Source of the DNA: Distichodus sexfasciatus
Lineage: Eukaryota; Chordata; Actinopteri; Characiformes; Distichodontidae
Assembly: GCA_032718565.1 (NCBI GenBank)
Contig: JAVGVS010000024.1
Coordinates: 516,952-580,951, forward strand
Reading direction: 5' to 3'
Length of the DNA: 64,000 bases
The stretch's first letter is position 1. The number at the start of each line of letters is the position of its first letter. The notes under the pieces are model-generated. The model was given only the letters and a program-made list of their open reading frames with translations. It made no database searches and had not been told where the DNA came from. Below, one piece after another: positions 56,871-64,000 of the stretch. A program made the translations under genes and the position numbers.

Positions 56871-58828
56871 GTAAATCTGTCACATAGGTGACTCAGTATT
56901 AGTCAATTTAAAATGCTAGCAATGAAGTTTTTCATTTCTTTATTTCCCGTATTTTTGGCTGTTTATATTTTCGTCGCCGGGCCGTGATAACGGCATATAC
57001 CCGCTAACCTAAAGTCTGCCTGGGATCTCAGTTTTTCAGTCAATTATTTGAAGTCAATTCATGCGCCGCAATAGTTCTTTTCCCTTTTCACCAAATCAAT
57101 GCCTTTCGTGTCTCTGTACAGCCCCATTACAGACTAAAGTCGCTGCCGTTTTTTGCTGTTGCATGACTTAAAAGAATTAACACTTTGAATTGGAAAACGT
57201 CGGCCCATTGTGTTCCGCGAAAGCAGCTCGGCTGATCATTTCCCCCCCAGTTCTCTTTCACAGTCTGATTCCAATTTATTTTCCGCCTACACGGGCAAAG
57301 GGTGTAATTCATGTTGTTCTTTCTCTTCTTTTTTTTTCTTCTTTTTTTTCTTCTCATTCCTCTCTCTCTGTCACTGATTTCCCCATGGGGAGGGAAAGCG
57401 CGGGGTGGGGGGAGTGGTGCGGTGGCGAGGTGGTGGGGTTCTTCGCCAGTGGAATAAAACAATTCGTTGTCACAGTTCAGTTGGACGGAAAGAAGTAAAC
57501 AGGCGATAGAGAGGCAGGGAGGAAGCTCAGGTGTCTCCGACTTCCACCGCCTGTCATTCTACACTGGGGTCGAGCCCGAGATTGGAACCGTCTCTGCTGT
57601 TTGGGAGACGTATTAACTGGCGATAAAGAGCTTTGGATTCAAAAAGGAGAAGAAAGAAAGGCATCTCCCCTTGTGTTGGGGCGAGTCTAAGGGCGTTTAA
57701 CCTCGAGCCCCTTTCCTGAGAATCGAGAAATGCACTTATTCGCCTAGGCCGGGAATTAAACGCTTGGCCGTCAGTGTCAGAGGGGGTCGAGTTGTGGCGT
57801 GTGCCTGCTTTTGAGAACTTGGTCTCGCAGTCTGTTAGAAGGAATGTAATTACGTTTGCAAGAGCTTTACAGTAAGCGTGTGGAGCGTGCATGGAAAAAA
57901 GCAATTAAAGCTGGATACTCTCTCGCGTTGTTCCTCGAAAAAAAACCTGCTTCAAACCCGGAGTGCTGTTGCACGTCGAGCAGAAGTGGAAGACGTTGGT
58001 GTGGGGAGAGAAAAATGACAGCTAGCCTTGTTCTTCCGCACTAAGCAAACATGAAGGTTGACTGATCAGTTGCCACAAGCGTGACGTTGAGCAGCCTGAA
58101 AGGTAACCAACAACTGTAAACAGCCGGCGTTGCCTCGGCGTTGCATCACACGCTGCGTTCTTGACGAAAATGAAGCCTTCGCTACACTGAGAAAACGAAA
58201 TGCATCCGTCCTCACAAACCGGTTTCCCTACTAAGCACCGATCCCCTTCCGTTTCCAGCTAATAAGGAGAAACGCGCCAAGTCGAAACGGCCGAGACATA
58301 TTTTTGACTCGATCTCGACTATCGACGAGCGAAAAGCATGTTTGTGGCGTGCGCCTCACGACGCAAGTCTCCTGTCGAATCAGGGCTGCTTATGTTGCCT
58401 TTCAAGGGCCCATCCATTATTCACCGATGCACATAACGGCGTGACGAGCGACTTAATTGGCGTGGTTCATTCCTAACAACTTTCCATGAGTCTTTCTGCC
58501 ATTGTGGAAAACGGGTCTCTCCTGGAATCGTTTGGACGGGTTTTTCCCACTGTTGTGACGAGCGTTTGCATGTTAAAACGAGAGAAGGATATGCAGATAA
58601 ATCATGGTGGATTAACTCAACAGATGCATCCCTCAGCCTGACATATTGTTGAGGAAAATGTTTAAGTTGGTAGGGCTTGACAGGGATCAAGACAGAAGTG
58701 GTTAAAATTGGTTTTCATTCACTGCTAACATCATGCTGATTGCAAATGTAGGACGACAGAAGTAAAAATTTTAACCGCAGCCAATGTGCTATTTCCAATG
58801 AAGCATGGAATAGCGTTGTGGTGCTCGA
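56871..58828. other. Repeat-poor non-coding stretch
   Basis: Single-copy looking, CpG-containing sequence with short CTTCTTTTTTTT runs near 57325-57355. Overlapping 100-116 codon frames at 57127-57904 show no domain and lie on opposite strands over the same bases. No gene called; candidate conserved non-coding DNA. Confidence 0.35.
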
Positions 58829-59149
58829 CACCGGTCGCAAGACCAGTTTTTGGAAGTCGCGGTCTTGTCTCGAACTTGGCCATATTTGTACTTGGCCTTG
58901 TTATGGGTTAGGGCAAAGAGAACTCGGGACTTTATTTGGAGACCAGCCGAGACCACAACTCTGAGAATATTACTATTAAAACTTGCTGATACCGACACAG
59001 GCATTTATTCTTTATTAATCAGAATCCCTTTAACAGAAACCACACACATACCGTCAGAATCACCAGACTGTGAACTTACCGGACATTACAGTCTTTCTCT
59101 GTATGTGAAATTATTTCTGATTTATTCGGGGCACAAAAACTGAAACAAT
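58829..59149. repeat. Relative of the GAGACCAAGAC repeat plus attached sequence
   Basis: GGTCGCAAGACCAGTTTTTG, GCGGTCTTGTCTCGAACTTG and ACCAGCCGAGACCACAACTC resemble single diverged units of the minisatellite at 13320. The following 180 bp may belong to the same dispersed element, which would suggest the minisatellite arose by expansion within a transposon. Confidence 0.45.
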
Positions 59150-59560
59150 TGCATAAAAAGGCATTAATTCCATTATTCGCCATGTAAACGTGCGTTAGCG
59201 CTGACGACTCTCATACGGAACGCCATGACGCGCAAAAATGTAGTTGTCTTCCAGAAAGGCAAAAGGCAGCTCATTTTATGGGTCCAAATCGGCTCAAAAT
59301 TACCCAAAACTTTAGTATTTCTTCATTTTCATTTGATCAGAAAATATTTAATCCTTTTTTTAATGTTACAGAGTAATCCGTAGGGAAGAAATAAATATAG
59401 AAAAATTAATCATTGTAATCAAATTATTTTATTCTGTATCCAGATAGAAACCAAATGAATAAAGAAGTGTTTCCATCTGGCACTAACCTTATTTTTCCTC
59501 ACAGCACTAAGCTATAAAATGTCTCTGCATAACAACAACTCTACAGCCAATAAAACAGTG
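59150..59560 (-). mobile_element. hAT-like element, copy 2 (reverse of 32395-32930)
   Basis: TCCATTATTCGCCATGTAAA, TGGGTCCAAATCGGCTC, CTGTATCCAGATAGAAACC and AATAAAGAAGTGTTTCCATC are the reverse complement, in order, of words in the first copy. The TAGGGGTGG end is missing, so the copy is truncated. Confidence 0.65.
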
Positions 59561-60734
59561 AGTTTGGTCTTGAGGAGTGTTCACTGTGGTTTGTTGAGTT
59601 TAACGTATGATGTGATCAGTTTGTTTAACTGCTTCCAGTGAAGTGATTTCCTCATTATAGATATGTAAGAGAGAAATATTAAATAAACATCTTTAATGTT
59701 GCTTAGACTTTGCATCTTCCACTTATTTGTCATGTGGTGTAAAAGGTTCATGGCCGATTAGTAGGATAGCAAAATGGGTGGTAGGTTCAAATCTGGGGAA
59801 ACTATAATTAGTCAACGAACATCACTCTTGATAACAGTAAATGCCAAATTTCTTTAAAAGTAAATGCAGTATTCTAGCCACTCTGTATTACTGTGGTCAC
59901 TGCAGTGTATATTTTTCTTTGGTGGCTTTTCCTGCGGCTAGCATCAGATAAAATATGGGCAGAGCTGGACGGTGGACAATCTTGCCATTCCATCGCCATG
60001 AATAACAATAGCACAGCCCGGTATGTGCGAGTGTGTATGTGACCGTGTGCAACCGGTTGGACAGCGGTAGAACGCCTCGCTGAAAGCGACTCCCCGCAGC
60101 CGTCGATCCTCGTTCACCTCAGAATCTTTGCATCATCGTCGGCATCACCGCCGTGGTCTCCGTCATCGTCTGTGACTTTAAGGAGGCGAAGCGTAGCTCA
60201 GTAAATTCTCCTCTTTTTCTACCATTTGTTATTAATATCCTCATCCTGCCGGCAGGCGACTGGACCAGGTTTTCTCTCTGCGTGTGAATTATAGTCAATT
60301 GGTTGCATAATCAACCCCCACATTAATCATGAATGTCGTTCCCCATGGCAACTCTTTTAAATAAATTAGTCCTTTTTTTCCCCTCGCTCCTCCCGCCCCT
60401 CCCGAGCCTGACTGCTGCGTCTAATGTAGATGTATTAATGGCTTTTACTGGCATTTTGAGCAATTCGTTTCAATTGGAGCGACCAGATAATGGTAGGTGG
60501 CGCGGATACGCAGGTGTGGATTTTAGCATATGGACAACATGTGGTGGCTTATATGTTAAATATATGGCATGGGAGCGGTTTAATGATGATGCAGTTGGTG
60601 TGGGAAAAGTTGTTCGAGGTTCAGATATAACTCAAATTATATCATTCCAGCATCAAAGTTTTCAAAGTTAGGTCACAAAATTGTAACACAATGAAGGAAA
60701 AATGTATTTCTAGGACGTCTAGCCCCATCCGATA
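59561..60734. other. Non-coding stretch
   Basis: 59740-59850 has tRNA-like GTGGTAGGTTCAAATCTGGG, possibly a very worn SINE head. 60000-60420 is GC-balanced and looks unique. A 112-codon frame at 60333-60671 has no recognised domain. Confidence 0.3.
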
Positions 60735-61382
60735 TGCGACCCTCCACGGCAAAACCAGTCGCTGGTCGCAACGAGGTTTCCGGTAGAAAACGAAGAGGTT
60801 ATGGGGTAAAATTGTGGACGGTTTTAGTGTTTGAAACAGTGGAAGGTCTATACTGTGACTGTTATTGTGAATCAATTTCGCTGAAAAACTTCCTTTCCGG
60901 CCTCTAAAAACGTGACTTTCTTGAGGTGAGGAATTCAATTCCAGCAGAATGTTGGGTGTTTCTGTTTTGACCGCTTCTACTTCAATATTTACGGTAAATC
61001 CAATTGCTGACTAGCTGTGAAGATATTTCTCCGAATCCATCTCCGTCTCCCGGAGTTCAGTAAACCTAACGCAGGTAGGCTATCCCAGCTGTGAATGCAG
61101 CGTAGGGTTAACAGAATACATACGAGTCGCTAATCGCACCAAGCCGTCTGTGAGTGCTACGGCGATAGTCAACTTCGACGGCAGATTTCTCCGTTTCTCA
61201 CTTGGCGTGACAGGAGAAACCCGACTCCTTTGAATGTTGATATCTCAGTCATATATATCGCCCAATTCATTCCATATAGGTATCATTTTGAAGCTTGGAT
61301 TTATGCCCTTTCATGAAACATAATAACTCATTTTTTGTAAATAAAGCATAAGCCACTGGTTTTGCTGTGGAGGGTCACAAAT
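60735..61382 (+). mobile_element. DNA element with GTGACCCTCCACGGCAAAACC inverted ends, copy 1
   Basis: The left end GCGACCCTCCACGGCAAAAC and the reverse complement of the right end, GTGACCCTCCACAGCAAAAC, form a clean pair about 648 bp apart. The interior contains ACTTTCTTGAGGTGAGGAAT and CGGTTAGG-free GC-balanced sequence, with no transposase. A second copy lies inverted at 63160. Similar GTGACCCTGG-ACCACAAAACC ends are widespread in fish, but I do not assign a superfamily. Confidence 0.75.
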
Positions 61383-61560
61383 GTGGATCAGATATCGGTC
61401 CGATAACGACTCAAATAGCTGGATCAGGCATCGGGTAGCATTGACGTGATCTATCGAGCCTATTCTTAACACGCTATCAAGAGCTGCTAGAATCATATCA
61501 GCCAATCAGAATTTGGAAATGAAGAACGGCACATCCGGTTAAGCCAGAACAGTCGAATGA
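61383..61560. repeat. Possible worn transposon fragment
   Basis: GGATCAGATATCGGTCCGAT and GGATCAGGCATCGGGTAGCA resemble the GATATCGGTATCGG-type ends of fish DNA elements. No matching end is found. Confidence 0.35.
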
Positions 61561-63159
61561 AGCATGGACGTTATAAAGTGCAAACACGCATACAAAACAG
61601 TCTGAATGAGGGAGACGACATCGCTGGCGCTGACACCACCTTTCAGTCATCAACAAACGTGGCACACCTGACGCCAACGCATTTCGTCAGACACTTATGA
61701 CGCTATAAATTGCTTCGGCCCACACGAGCTTCCAGAGTTTTCAAAAATATTCAGAAATAGCCGCTTTCAGTGACTGAAACTCACATGTACAGGATCATGC
61801 AAACCGCGATCAATAGCTACCTTATAAAAACCCGCTACATGTGTACGGGGCCTGCATCTAATCGTGAAAGAAGTCAGCGGAAGTACTTTCCAAAGATAAA
61901 AGATGTGTGTGTGAGTACTTTATTGAGACTTTATGTTCAACACAACTCACCGCCTAAAAGTCTTACGACGCCACGCTTAGTGCTTGGGTAAGAAAACATG
62001 GCGGATCGCGGCGCTGACCAAATTTTTAATAAAAACGCATAGTGTGCAGGCAGAGGCAGCACAGACCCAAAGAGCAGAAAAATGAATTTTTCATAATTAT
62101 GACATAATATAACATAGTCATAATAGCAAAAATATTAACCTAGCAAACATGCTATTATAACAGCAATCCGCTAAGATTCAAGCGCCTGATTGGTTTATTG
62201 CACATTACGCCAAAATACAGCTTTATTTCAACTAGAAACAACCTCAACCTCGTAGACCTGCACCTGGGCGCCCAACTATTTTCCTGCCCCAGATCTAGCA
62301 AAAAACTGCATTTGAACCTCGCCTCTAAAAGCTTTGCGCTTGCACCTTAGATCGCTAAAATGTGGAGGCCTTTGATGTTTTTTTTTTTTTCTATCCCGTC
62401 TGTGTGGAAGCCCACCGCTGAAATGTGCCAGCCCGGGAGGATGCAGCACGTTGAGAATCCCAGAGCCTTTGCTCAGCCTTATTGGCAGTGCAGATAAGGC
62501 ATTCCCCCTTCTCCCTCTTCATCAAAGGGCACATGCGTAATCTAAGATAAACTCAGAGCTGTAAAATATTTTCGAATGGCATCATCGAAGACGCATACCT
62601 CCTGCCGCTGCGGGAGAAGGGGAGACCGAGACGCTTCTTAAGAAGGAGTTTAGCACTGAGGAATCCTCGGACCAAGGCCAAATCTGGAGAGAGTAGGGCC
62701 CTATGATGGTGTTCTGATTCCTTAGTCCTTAGATATCGGTTCGGGCTTTCAGCCTCTCACATCAGGACATGGCCTGATATGACTTTCTCTAACGCAATGG
62801 TAACCTTAAGCAAAAAATATTTCACGTGTTGGATTCCCCAGGTTTGAGAATGAAGAGTCAGTGATGAGGCGGGAGAGTTCTGAAGTTTTAAAAGCTTATT
62901 TACAGAAACGAGTCAAAATGTTTCCCATAAGATGTTCATTCGAATCGTGTCACGCTTTCTCTGTGTCCAAACTCTCTAAACTCGCACCCAAGAATGTACT
63001 ATTCACTCCGGGCCTCTAAGACGCCTGCTGAGACTCCAAGTCTAGCAAGAGGGTCTATTTTGTCTTGTTATTCTGTCTTGTTAAGATATTCGTTACATTA
63101 GGAGAAACGGTAAAGAACAAGGCTGCTCCTGGTAATATGTAGGTTAAGGGTGACAGGAT
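61561..63159. other. Non-coding stretch
   Basis: 61600-61760 has transposon-like words (CACACCTGACGCC, ACGCATTTCGTC) similar in style to the MITE at 15862. 62340-62720 is GC-balanced and looks unique. A T-run lies at 62379-62390. No gene. Confidence 0.3.
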
Positions 63160-64000
63160 ATGTGACCCTCCACGGCAAAACCAGTCGCTTGTCGCAAAAT
63201 TTCAAAAATTGCTATTATGCTTCAAGCTTCAAAACGATACTTCCAGGCGGGAATGAATGGACCATATATGACTGAGATATCAACATTCAAAGGGAGTCGG
63301 GTTTTCCTGTCACGCCCAAGTGAGTAGAAACCTGCCTTTGAAGTTGACTATCGCCAGAAAGCACTCACAGACAGTGGTCGCGGCTACACGCCTGTATTAC
63401 GGTAGGTAGCCTACGCTGCATTCATACAGCCACACGGATAGCCTACTCAAGGGCGCAGGGTTAACTGAACTCGGAGACGGAGATGGATTCCGGAGAAATA
63501 TCTTCTTCACGCTTAGTCAACCAGTGGATTTAGCGTAAATATTGAAGTAGAGCGGTCAAAACAGAAACTTTTAACATTCTGTTGGAATTGAATTCCTCAC
63601 CTCAAGAAAGTCACGTTTTTAGGATGGAAAGGGAAGTTTTTCAGCCAAATTTATTCACAACAGTACAGTATAGACCTTCCAATGTTTCAAAACACTAAAA
63701 CAAAAAAATCCACAATTTTACCCCACGCAACATAAACGCTCGTTTCTCTCGAAAAACCTCTGGCACAAGAAGTTCCACTAAAATGAGGGGTTTCGACTCC
63801 TGCTCTTTCTGTTTTTGACGAGTCATAAGAAGCAGCTCAAACCGGAGGAAACGTAGTACCAAAAATGTCAGTGTTTTTGGGCGTGGATAATGTAACAGGT
63901 CTTGACATTTGCTCATTTACTTCTGTCCTCTGTCTTTAACAGTTGTCCTAACAAGATCCGTAGTTCTGGAGCTCCCGCTGTTTTGCATGCATGGCGGGAG
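63160..64000 (-). mobile_element. DNA element copy 2, inverted relative to 60735
   Basis: Starts ATGTGACCCTCCACGGCAAA, then in reverse order mirrors copy 1: ATATATGACTGAGATATCAA, GTCGGGTTTTCCTGTCACGC, GATGGATTCCGGAGAAATAT, GAATTCCTCACCTCAAGAAA. It continues past the length of copy 1 with sequence up to about 63900, and the second end is not seen before the window stops. Confidence 0.7.

Noticed and set aside
1..64000. Search for retroviral or other viral genes, rRNA, and gene clusters of a new system
   Set aside because: No gag/pol/env-type motifs, rRNA cores or clustered enzyme genes were seen; only non-LTR and DNA transposon remains.

Overview
The window is vertebrate nuclear DNA, almost certainly from a teleost fish. 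The evidence is the lack of bacterial-style gene packing, splice-type signals, dense short interspersed repeats whose heads look like tRNA, fish-type hAT, Tc1/mariner and Harbinger non-autonomous DNA transposons, an L2-like LINE fragment and many microsatellites. An otophysan fish (catfish or characin relatives) is a guess from the look of the main SINE family, not something proven here.

Only one protein-coding locus is recognised: slitrk4, a brain LRR transmembrane protein, on the + strand at about 42100-47600. It has a CpG- and pyrimidine-rich promoter and 5' exon (to 42834), a 506-bp 5'-UTR intron (42835-43340) and a single coding exon (43376-45882). Two LRR blocks, the transmembrane segment and the cytoplasmic tail can all be followed in the vertebrate order. 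The reading frame is nevertheless broken by well over a dozen small indels and stops. Total length (about 2507 bp) matches an intact family member, so this is either a recently decayed copy made at the DNA level or a functional gene read through an error-rich stretch of assembly. The sequence alone cannot decide between these.

The left 41 kb and the right 16 kb look like a gene desert. They hold SINEs of at least three types (a tRNA-headed type ending in a CAATGACAAATAATCA-like tail; an L2-tailed type with GTTTGCATGCTCTCC; a type with GACTGTCCCTGTAATT), MITEs with visible terminal inverted repeats, a 60-bp minisatellite containing an inverted block (13320-14094), and several nested or tandem insertions. 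The repeats are separated by blocks of apparently single-copy sequence. Some are CpG-rich or rich in TAATTA-like words, and they are candidates for conserved regulatory elements of the slitrk4 domain.

No functional tRNA, rRNA, CRISPR array, operon or clearly new molecular system was found. The most rewarding items are the state of slitrk4, a Harbinger-type element with a Myb/SANT-like coding remnant inserted into a SINE, a hAT MITE with a perfect 8-bp target duplication, a pogo/Tigger-like MITE with TA flanks, and the minisatellite with its inverted segment.
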